From contig DYFR01000016.1 of the NCBI GenBank assembly GCA_020725115.1, forward strand, positions 21,471 through 85,470: 64,000 bases of DNA. Reading direction: 5' to 3'. Both the position numbers and the translations under genes were made by a program. The notes below the pieces were generated by a model. It was not told the DNA's origin. It saw only the letters and a program-made list of their open reading frames with translations, and did no database searches. The stretch comes from Thiohalomonas denitrificans (GTDB taxonomy: Bacteria > Pseudomonadota > Gammaproteobacteria > Thiohalomonadales > Thiohalomonadaceae). Of the stretch, positions 57,580-64,000 are shown one piece after another. How positions within the stretch are numbered: the first letter of the stretch is position 1; every line of letters begins with the position of its first letter.

Positions 57580-58592
57580 AACTCCTCGTTGTCCGCAATG
57601 ACAAGCTGGGTGATTTCATGCTCACCTGGCCGGCGCTGGCCCTACTCAGAGCCAGTCTGCCGCAGGCAGAACTACACCTGCTGGTACGCGAATACACCCG
57701 GCCGATGGCCGAGTTGTGCCCGTGGGTTGATGACATCGTGCTGATGCCGGAAGAGGACAGCAGATTTGGCAACTGGCGCGCACTGGTGCAATGCCTGCGT
57801 CCGCGCGGCTACGACGCCGTCATCACGCTGTTCTCCACCGGCACTGTAGCCACCGCCTGCCTGGCGGCCAACATCCCCTACCGCCTCGCCCCGGCGACCA
57901 AGGCGGCACAGGTGTTTTACAACAGGCGCCTGAAACAACGCCGTTCACGCTCGGAAAAACCGGAGTGGGAATACAACGTCGATCTGGTGGGGAAATTTTT
58001 GGCTGATCATGGCATCACTGCTGCGGCACTGCCGAAAACACCCTACCTGCAATTTCCCCACGCTGTAACTACTGCGTTGCGCCAACAGTTCTGTCATGAC
58101 CATGGCATCGATCAGCAGGCGCAGCTGGTGCTGATCCACCCCGGCAGCGGCGGCTCCGCCAGCAATCTGTCACTGGAACAATACGCCTCACTCGCCGCGG
58201 CACTGCACAGCGCCCGCCCGCTGCACTTCGTCATCGGTTGTGGCCCGGGTGAGGACTTCAAGGCCGAGACGCTGGCCGCACTGCTCGAAACGCGGCCTCA
58301 CACCATCCTGCGCGCAGGCGGCATCGCCGACTATGCACGCCACATCGCCTGCATGGATCTGTTCATCAGCGGCTCCACCGGGCCGCTGCATGTGGCCGGC
58401 GCCCTCGATGTACCAACGGCGGCCTTCTATCCGCGTCGCCGCTCCGCCACGCCGCTGCGCTGGCAGACGCTCAATTCACCGCAACGTCGTCTGACGTTCA
58501 CTCCTGAGATTACTGCGGGGGAATCGGATATGAGTGGGGTAAAGCTTGAAGCTGCGGCACAGGCCATCAGCGAGCAATTCCTGGGCCGATAA
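57576..58592 (+). CDS. GT9 glycosyltransferase (heptosyltransferase family)
   Basis: 338 residues from a GTG start overlapping the previous stop. MKLLVVRNDKLGDFMLTWPALALLRASLP, VLIHPGSGGSASNLSLEQYASLA and LFISGSTGPLHVAGALDVPTAAFYPRRRSATPLRW are the GT9 signatures. NDKLGD rather than GD.I in waaF hints at a heptosyltransferase III-like or related enzyme. Followed by MITE copy 2. Confidence 0.88.
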   Translation: MKLLVVRNDKLGDFMLTWPALALLRASLPQAELHLLVREYTRPMAELCPWVDDIVLMPEEDSRFGNWRALVQCLRPRGYDAVITLFSTGTVATACLAANIPYRLAPATKAAQVFYNRRLKQRRSRSEKPEWEYNVDLVGKFLADHGITAAALPKTPYLQFPHAVTTALRQQFCHDHGIDQQAQLVLIHPGSGGSASNLSLEQYASLAAALHSARPLHFVIGCGPGEDFKAETLAALLETRPHTILRAGGIADYARHIACMDLFISGSTGPLHVAGALDVPTAAFYPRRRSATPLRWQTLNSPQRRLTFTPEITAGESDMSGVKLEAAAQAISEQFLGR

Positions 58593-58620
58593 CTCTCGCG
58601 GCAAACTTTCGCCGAGGGGA

Positions 58621-58746
58621 CTAAATAGCTGTTCCGAATTCATAACCAGGCATAGGGCGTCCCATGGGCGCCGTGCTGCGGCGGGCACGGCCCGCCCTAT
58701 GACACACCGAAGATAAGGTGGATACCAATTCGGAACGCTTATTTAG
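58621..58746. mobile_element. 126-bp MITE-like element, copy 2
   Basis: Same length and 120 of 126 bases as copy 1, same orientation. It lies between convergent glycosyltransferase genes, 28 bp after one stop. The terminal repeats continue imperfectly outward (AGGGGACTAAAT ... ATTTAGGCCCCT). No ORF inside. Confidence 0.9.
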
Positions 58747-58765
58747 GCCCCTAACCGCAGCAGAA

Positions 58766-59878
58766 TCAGTCCGGCATCGCGCTTCCCAGCAATACCGCCG
58801 CCAGGCGCTTGTAGTGCCTTTCTTCCGCAAACAGATCGTCGGCGCGCGCCTTGCCGGCAGCAGCCAATTGCCGGCGCAACGTGTCGTTACGGGCGAGATG
58901 TTCCAGTTGGCGCGCCAGATGGGCGACATCCTCCGGTGCAAACAGCAGGCCGGTGGCGCCGTCCTCGATAATCTCCGGTACACCACCGGCGTTGGTGCCG
59001 ATCACCGCCACACCGCAACGCATCGCCTCGGCCAGCACCAGACCGAAGGTTTCCATGCGCGTGGCAAGCACGACGGCATCGAAAGCAGGCATCACCTCCA
59101 TGGGCGACTTGTGCGGACCATGAAGTACCACGACCTCGCGCAAATCCCGCTCTTCAATTTCGCGCCGTAGGCGCTGTTCATAGGCGGCGTCCATGGCAGG
59201 ACCGATGAGGGTCGCATGGGCCGGGATGCCGGCGGCACGCAGGCGCTGCACCGCCTCAATGAGCAGATGCTGTCCCTTCTGTTCCTCCATGCGTCCGATG
59301 AGACCGATGGCGAATACACGCTCCGGGATGTGCAGCGAATGCCGCAGCACACGCCGATCAGCGTCGCTCAGCGGCTCCGGAGCGGGCACACCGTAGTAGA
59401 GCCGCTGTACCCGCTCATCCGACAGCGGCAGTAACTGCCGTGCCTGGCGTAGCAGCTTGTCGGTGATGGTGAGATACAGATCGATCTGCCGATAGAGAAA
59501 ACGATGGTAGGCATCGGCCTTGGCACGGCTAAGGGCCATCTGCCGGGTGTATACCAGGCGTACCGGGCGGCTGGCCCAGCGTTTGGCGAGAGCGGCCAGC
59601 AGAAGATCATGCCCCCAGTGCATATGCACCACATCGACGCCGGCCTGATCGATGAGCCGCGCCAGGCGCCACGCCGCCAGCAACGGCAATGCACGGCTGC
59701 GCCGTGCCAGCGTCACATGGGCCAGCCCCTGCTCGTGCAGCCGCCGTTGCAACATGGTGCCCGGCCTTACCACGGCCATCACTTCATGCCCCTGGCGCTG
59801 CAGGGCCTGTGTGGTGCGCAAGGCATACAGTTCCAGTCCGCCGACGCCGTCGGAAGTACACAGCTCAAGTATTTTCAC
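58766..59878 (-). CDS. GT4 glycosyltransferase
   Basis: 370 residues, GTG start overlapping waaE by four bases. GT-B fold of family 4: SDGVGGLELYALRTTQAL, IGLIGRMEEQKGQHLLIEAVQRLR, FDAVVLATRMETFGLVLAEAMRCGVAVIGTNAGGVPEII with the EX7E motif. Probably adds a hexose to the LPS core. Donor and acceptor cannot be read from sequence. Confidence 0.9.
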   Translation of the reverse strand: MKILELCTSDGVGGLELYALRTTQALQRQGHEVMAVVRPGTMLQRRLHEQGLAHVTLARRSRALPLLAAWRLARLIDQAGVDVVHMHWGHDLLLAALAKRWASRPVRLVYTRQMALSRAKADAYHRFLYRQIDLYLTITDKLLRQARQLLPLSDERVQRLYYGVPAPEPLSDADRRVLRHSLHIPERVFAIGLIGRMEEQKGQHLLIEAVQRLRAAGIPAHATLIGPAMDAAYEQRLRREIEERDLREVVVLHGPHKSPMEVMPAFDAVVLATRMETFGLVLAEAMRCGVAVIGTNAGGVPEIIEDGATGLLFAPEDVAHLARQLEHLARNDTLRRQLAAAGKARADDLFAEERHYKRLAAVLLGSAMPD

Positions 59879-60645
59879 AGCCGGCTCCGCCCCGGTTGAC
59901 GCTGGTGCAACAGCACCTTGGAGTATTTGACGAAGGCATGCATGAAGGACAGCGTGGCAACAATGAAACCTGCCAGGCCGTCAAGGAATCCGCGCTTGAA
60001 AAAATACAGACGAATAAAGGTCCACAGGCCATGGGTCAGCGGCGACAACACTGACACTTTTTTGCCCTTGGCGATGATCTCGCGCGCACCGATCTCGGTG
60101 AAGTTGTCGATGGTGCGCAGATGCTCGGAAATGCTGCTGAACGAATAGTGCAGGATATCACCGCCAAGGTCGGTTACCTGCACCCCCTCATCCATCACCA
60201 CCCGGTCATGGGGGTTGGTGCCGCCCCATCGTGCATAATGCTTGTTGAACAGACGCACCTTGCGATCTGGATACCAGCAGTGGTTGAGCCAGCGGTAGAC
60301 ATAGAAGGTCTTGCGCGCCATGCGGTAGGCACGGTGTTCATCCAGTCCCTCTTTCAGCGCAAGGATCGAGTCGCGCAGTTGCGGCGACAGGCGCTCGTCG
60401 CAGTCGAGACTCAGGATCCAGTCGTGGCTGGCGTGGCTCACCGCCAGATTCTTCTGCTCCACATGGCCGAGAAATTTCTGGTGGAAGATTTTGTCGGTAT
60501 AACGGCCGACGATCTCCACGGTGCGGTCGGTACTCAGTGAATCGACGACGATGATCTCGTCGACGATGCCGGCGAGACTTTGCAGGCAGCCCTCGATCTT
60601 CTGCTCTTCGTTGAAGGAGATGATGCAGGCCGAGATCTTAGGCAT
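59875..60645 (-). CDS. GT2 glycosyltransferase, WaaE/KdtX-like
   Basis: 256 residues. ISACIISFNEEQKIEGCLQSLAGIVDEIIVVDSLSTDRTVEI, FLGHVEQKNLAVSHASHDWILSLDCDERLSPQL and WYPDRKVRLFNKHYARWGGTNPHDRVVMDEG are characteristic of WaaE, which adds glucose to heptose I of the core. A C-terminal hydrophobic helix anchors it. It overlaps waaF by 8 bp. Confidence 0.92.
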   Translation of the reverse strand: MPKISACIISFNEEQKIEGCLQSLAGIVDEIIVVDSLSTDRTVEIVGRYTDKIFHQKFLGHVEQKNLAVSHASHDWILSLDCDERLSPQLRDSILALKEGLDEHRAYRMARKTFYVYRWLNHCWYPDRKVRLFNKHYARWGGTNPHDRVVMDEGVQVTDLGGDILHYSFSSISEHLRTIDNFTEIGAREIIAKGKKVSVLSPLTHGLWTFIRLYFFKRGFLDGLAGFIVATLSFMHAFVKYSKVLLHQRQPGRSRL

Positions 60646-61663
60646 GAGATTCCTGCTCCCAGAGAGTATGCAACGCCGCCATCACCTGCTCCGGCCCGAT
60701 GTCTGTCAGGCAGGGCGTATCCCCCAGGGGACACACGCGTTTGAAGCAGGGGCTGCACGACAGGGCACGATACAGCACGCGCGCCTGTGCCGACAGCGGC
60801 GGTGTGTAGGCCGGCGAGGACGAGCCGTACAGCGCGACCAGCGGTATGCCGGTGGCGGCGGCCACATGCATCAGCCCGGAATCATTGCTCACCGCGGCGC
60901 TGGCCAGTGACAACAGATCTACCGCATCCTCCAGCCGCGTCTGCCCGCACAGATTGAGCACACCCGGCGCCGCAGCGGCAATGACATCTCCGTCGGCCTG
61001 CTCCTTGGTCGAGCCGATAATCCACACCTGTCGCCCGCTGGCGACCAACTCCCGCGCAAGTGCGGCGTAATGTGCCAGAGGCCAGCGCTTGGCCGGGCCA
61101 TATTCGGCACCGGGCATGAAGGCTACTGTCGGGCGCTGGATATCGAGGCCTAGCTGCTGCACTACGCGATCACGATTTTCCGTATCGATGGAGAGACGCG
61201 GCAACGGAATGTTCTCGGGCGGCAAAGGCGTGTCAGCAGGGAGCCCCGATGCCACATAGCGATCAATGACACGTGGCAGTAGCGATTTGTTAAGCACACG
61301 CATGTCATTTATAAGGACGTAGCGCATCTCACCGCGGTAACCTGTACGGTGTGGAATGCCAGCGAAGAAGGGAATCAGCGCCGCCTTGAACGAGCGCGGC
61401 AACACAATGGCCTGATCATAGTGCTCGGCGCGCAGGGCGCGGCCGATACGCCAGCGCTCCGCCAGCCCCAGGCTCCCGTGGTTCACCGGCAGGGCGACAG
61501 CGCGGCACACCTCGGGCATGCGCGCCAGCAGGGGCAACGACCACTCCGGCGCCACCACGTCTACCTTCGCGCCCCGTGCCACCAGCGTCATGAACAGGCT
61601 TTGCGCCATGACCATGTCGCCCACCCAGGCCGGGCCAACCACCAATACACGTATCGGTGTCAT
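60638..61663 (-). CDS. waaF: ADP-heptose:LPS heptosyltransferase II
   Basis: Adds the second heptose to the inner core. 341 residues, start ATG 61663. RVLVVGPAWVGDMVMAQSLFMTL, FMPGAEYGPAKRWPLAHYAALARELVASG, AAVSNDSGLMHVAAATGIPLVALYGSSSPAYTPPL and the C-terminal cysteine cluster CSPCFKRVCPLGDTPCL are the WaaF signature. First gene of the minus-strand set waaF-waaE-GT4. Confidence 0.96.
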   Translation of the reverse strand: MTPIRVLVVGPAWVGDMVMAQSLFMTLVARGAKVDVVAPEWSLPLLARMPEVCRAVALPVNHGSLGLAERWRIGRALRAEHYDQAIVLPRSFKAALIPFFAGIPHRTGYRGEMRYVLINDMRVLNKSLLPRVIDRYVASGLPADTPLPPENIPLPRLSIDTENRDRVVQQLGLDIQRPTVAFMPGAEYGPAKRWPLAHYAALARELVASGRQVWIIGSTKEQADGDVIAAAAPGVLNLCGQTRLEDAVDLLSLASAAVSNDSGLMHVAAATGIPLVALYGSSSPAYTPPLSAQARVLYRALSCSPCFKRVCPLGDTPCLTDIGPEQVMAALHTLWEQESHA

Positions 61664-61706
61664 GCCATCCAATCAGACATTACGCATAAGCCTTTGCAAC
61701 TAATGA

Positions 61707-63026
61707 TCATTTGACAGTGTCCGGGCCATGCCTTGAAACTGATTCCACAGGGATTTGTTTGCCAGCGAGGCCTACCACCATGATCAACAGGCACATCAGG
61801 TATGTCCTGACCATCGGGTTGCGTGAAAACCAGGCCTCAGTCAATCCAAACACCATAAATCCCACCACGGTCAGAATCACTCCTGTGGCATAGAAACTTT
61901 GCCATGGCGTCATTGCTGCACGCCATGCAACCCAGCCAATACGAAACGGGCGCCAAAAGGCAAACCACAATATTGCTGCCAACCCCATCGCTCCTGTCGT
62001 TGCCAGAGCATCAAAGTAGATATTATGGGCATGCCCAAACACGACTGTTGAACCGCTGCGTCCCTCAGCAATCAGACGCTTCGTCTCGCGCTCAAAATCA
62101 CCTAGCCCAACCCCGAAAACCGGGGCCTCGCGCCACATCGTCAGACTATCTCGCCACATATCAATGCGGGCCCCAACACTGAAGTCTCCGCCAGAGTCAG
62201 CATCAACCAGATGTGCAATGGCAGTATTTACGCGTGCAGAAACCACATTATCTGGTATGAGTGTCACCATACCCACAAGTGCCAACAGTACTGTACCAAA
62301 CACAATTCCATGGCTCCGGCTCACATATCGATGCAGCAATCCAAAAACAAGCATCATGCCAATCGGAATAAATAACAAACCGTTACGGCTGGCTGCTGCC
62401 AACACTACCAATAATCCCAACAACACAAATACCATGCCGCCAAGCAGTAAACTCCAGCGCTTGGCAAAAGTAATCACACCCACCAGCAGCAGCAAGGTCA
62501 TCAAACCAGTAATATTCCCAAGGATGATGGTTGCATAGAATCCATCCAATCGCTCCTGCAACGTCAGCGTGGCAAAAGCACGGGAGAAGTCCCAGTCAAG
62601 CCCGAACGCCAATGCACCAAACGGACTCAGAACCAATCCTGCCAGGAAAGGCCGTCCCGGCTCACACACATAACGACGAACAGCCAGATAGGCGGGAACG
62701 ACAAAACCAAACGTAGCAAACTTCTCCAGCCGCCGTGCTCCTTCGCGCATTTCATCGCCCAACAAGAACGATACCAACACCACGACGAACAACACACCAA
62801 ACCCGGCGAACAAACGTCGCTCCCACACCAGCAACTTCGGCCAGAATCCCCAGCCGTAGATCAGCCCGATCAATACCAACCAGGCAAAGGGATAACTTGC
62901 CCCCCCTTTTGCGCCTGCGGCAAATATTGGGAACAACAGTATGACGAGCCATATGCTCCAAGCCTGCCAATGCCGGAACGAAAAAACCGGCATTCCGGCA
63001 AATAAACCATTCAGCATCCCAACCAA
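61707..63026 (-). CDS. waaL: O-antigen ligase-like WaaL
   Basis: 439 residues with about twelve membrane helices. A Wzy_C/WaaL periplasmic-loop motif GHAHNIYFDALATTGAMGL supplies the conserved His; FGVGLGDFERETKRLI and RNGLLF precede it. Joins O-polysaccharide from undecaprenyl-PP to the core. The TTG at 63026 has GAGG 8 bp upstream; ATG 63017 is the alternative. The gene is visibly AT-richer than its neighbours, as often seen in exchanged ligase genes. It could equally be a Wzy-like polymerase. Confidence 0.85.
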   Translation of the reverse strand: MVGMLNGLFAGMPVFSFRHWQAWSIWLVILLFPIFAAGAKGGASYPFAWLVLIGLIYGWGFWPKLLVWERRLFAGFGVLFVVVLVSFLLGDEMREGARRLEKFATFGFVVPAYLAVRRYVCEPGRPFLAGLVLSPFGALAFGLDWDFSRAFATLTLQERLDGFYATIILGNITGLMTLLLLVGVITFAKRWSLLLGGMVFVLLGLLVVLAAASRNGLLFIPIGMMLVFGLLHRYVSRSHGIVFGTVLLALVGMVTLIPDNVVSARVNTAIAHLVDADSGGDFSVGARIDMWRDSLTMWREAPVFGVGLGDFERETKRLIAEGRSGSTVVFGHAHNIYFDALATTGAMGLAAILWFAFWRPFRIGWVAWRAAMTPWQSFYATGVILTVVGFMVFGLTEAWFSRNPMVRTYLMCLLIMVVGLAGKQIPVESVSRHGPDTVK

Positions 63027-63046
63027 AATATGAGCCTCACATTTGA

Positions 63047-63832
63047 TTAGCCAGCACCAATCCGGCGCACAATCGATACATTATCACGCAGATGCAATGG
63101 GTTGATGGTACCGACGATCATGCTACTCACGCCGGGATGGCTGAACACGAAACGCATGGCCCCCTCTACCCCTTCACCACCCGCAGCGGTATCGGCATGA
63201 CCGGACAATAAACCTTTCTTCACCACCACGCCCTTATTCAACTCATGGGCACGAGCGATCACCGGTAAGTCATGGGTGTCGCGCGGGTTGCAGGTAGCCA
63301 TCACCACGTCGCAGTGCTCCACCACCCACAGCCCACCCTCGGCGGTCTTGGTGGACATGCCGTAGGCGCGCAGCTTGCCTTCCTGCTTCATGCGTTCCAG
63401 TTCGCCCAGCGCACCTTCGTTATTGATGATGTGCATATCGTTGCCGTCGGAATGCACCAGCACGATGTCCATGCACTCACGCCCCAGTCGTTTGAGTGAA
63501 CGCTCCACACTCATGCGGGTATGGGCTGCGGAAAAGTCGAAGGACGATTGCCCATTTTCAAAAATTTCACCGACCTTGGTGACAATCTTCCAGTCCTGAT
63601 CGCTTCGCAACAACTGACCGAGACGCTCCTCGCTGTTACCATAGGCTGGGGCGGTATCAATGAGGTTGATGCCGAGTTCCCAGGCAAGGTCGAACAAGGC
63701 GCGCACGGCGGCATCGTCGGGAATGGTGAAGCCGGTCGGATACTTCACCTGCTGATCGCGGCCAATCTTCACCGTACCGAGTCCCAGCGGACTCACCTGG
63801 AGACCGGTCGAACCCAATGCCCTCAACTCCAT
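63047..63832 (-). CDS. Aldo/keto reductase
   Basis: 261 residues (most AKRs have about 320). GLQVSPLGLGTVKIGRD, GINLIDTAPAYGNSEERLGQLL (Asp, Tyr), KIVTKVGEIF (Lys) and IVLVHSDG (His) form the tetrad, followed by a short NADPH-binding end. Start ATG 63832 with AGGAGG 8 bp upstream. Overlaps the upstream partial gene by 10 bp. Role in sugar metabolism is plausible given the cluster, not shown. Confidence 0.9.
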   Translation of the reverse strand: MELRALGSTGLQVSPLGLGTVKIGRDQQVKYPTGFTIPDDAAVRALFDLAWELGINLIDTAPAYGNSEERLGQLLRSDQDWKIVTKVGEIFENGQSSFDFSAAHTRMSVERSLKRLGRECMDIVLVHSDGNDMHIINNEGALGELERMKQEGKLRAYGMSTKTAEGGLWVVEHCDVVMATCNPRDTHDLPVIARAHELNKGVVVKKGLLSGHADTAAGGEGVEGAMRFVFSHPGVSSMIVGTINPLHLRDNVSIVRRIGAG

Positions 63833-64000
63833 CGTTCGTCCTCCTGCCACGGCAGTAGCGCATAGCCGGGAAATGGCCACGCGGGAGGCGTACCTGCATC
63901 GCTGGTTTGGGCGACACTCGCCATCTTCAGCATGTCATTGATACACGCCGCCAGGCGCGGCGCAAAGGCCAGCTTGGTGGGCCAGGCAGTGATCACGCCG
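63823..64000 (-). CDS. 3' end of an unidentified gene (runs off the window)
   Basis: The minus-strand frame is open from the window edge and ends in TGA at 63823, inside the start of the aldo/keto reductase gene, giving about 59 C-terminal residues (…APRLAACINDMLKMASVAQ … WPFPGYALLPWQEDERWS). The overlap with a well-supported start makes it a credible coupled gene. I do not recognise the family. Confidence 0.55.
   Translation of the reverse strand, partial: GVITAWPTKLAFAPRLAACINDMLKMASVAQTSDAGTPPAWPFPGYALLPWQEDERWS

Overview
The window is 64 kb of GC-rich bacterial chromosome, densely coding and running across both edges. Its gene content points to a gammaproteobacterium: MutH (the Dam-directed mismatch nick enzyme), a Kdo-lipid A kinase (KdkA) beside WaaA/LpxL, Mpl, LssY-type DedA proteins, and thiC–tolC–waaA within a few kb of each other. 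I see no rRNA, tRNA, CRISPR array, transposase or phage gene. Genus cannot be fixed by eye.

Layout. 1-5.9 kb: 3' part of katG with its terminator, a hipBA toxin-antitoxin pair, hemL and a GloC-like metallo-hydrolase. 5.9-12.2 kb: an orphan hybrid histidine kinase, a Lys/Ala-tailed DUF2934 protein, metY, and a DedA-PAP2-LssY fusion whose PAP2 part has lost its catalytic motifs. 12.2-20.7 kb: LON-domain protein, ubiX, mpl, rnd, clsB-like, a YfcE-type phosphodiesterase, a DksA-like protein, and divergent moaED/moaC with a 59-residue membrane ORF missing from the ORF track. 20.8-28.3 kb: wrbA, nitroreductase, mutH, PilZ, a Ser-type dienelactone hydrolase, an NYN ribonuclease-like protein, cupin, small lipoprotein, a cyclic-nucleotide-binding MscS channel, and glutaredoxin. 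28.5-34 kb: a compact three-gene operon (AF1514-like protein, exported methyltransferase, lone GspE/PilB-type ATPase) divergent from a second AF1514-like gene, then recQ. 34-44.5 kb: membrane and RNA-binding proteins, cspA with a long leader, the rsuA-rsmC rRNA-modification pair, an MFS transporter, a GFA protein, and thiC under a TPP riboswitch. 44.7-64 kb: a PIMT-like methyltransferase without the usual serine motif, tolC, isochorismatase-like and hemerythrin-like genes, then a large lipopolysaccharide inner-core cluster (lpxL, waaA, kdkA, heptosyltransferases, an LtaS-like sulfatase-fold transferase, ugd, uxs, several glycosyltransferases, waaF, waaL).

Working together. The last 16 kb makes and exports the lipid A-core: LpxL acylates, WaaA adds Kdo, KdkA phosphorylates Kdo, GT9 enzymes add heptoses, Ugd and Uxs supply UDP-glucuronate and UDP-xylose, other transferases extend the core, and WaaL ligates polymer. 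Start/stop overlaps (ATGA, GTGA) tie most of these genes into operons.

The most distinctive feature is the repeat landscape. At least two dispersed families of inverted-arm repeats (seven copies built on CGCAGAG, five built on GATACAAG) and a two-copy, 126-bp MITE-like element occupy the intergenic spaces. They supply the last codons and stop of five genes (mpl, waaA, recQ, the YfcE-like gene, the GFA gene). A 16-bp duplicate of the mutH 3' end flanks another repeat block. These, together with the gspE/methyltransferase/AF1514 locus, are the observations I rate highest. No complete new defence or biosynthetic system is evident.
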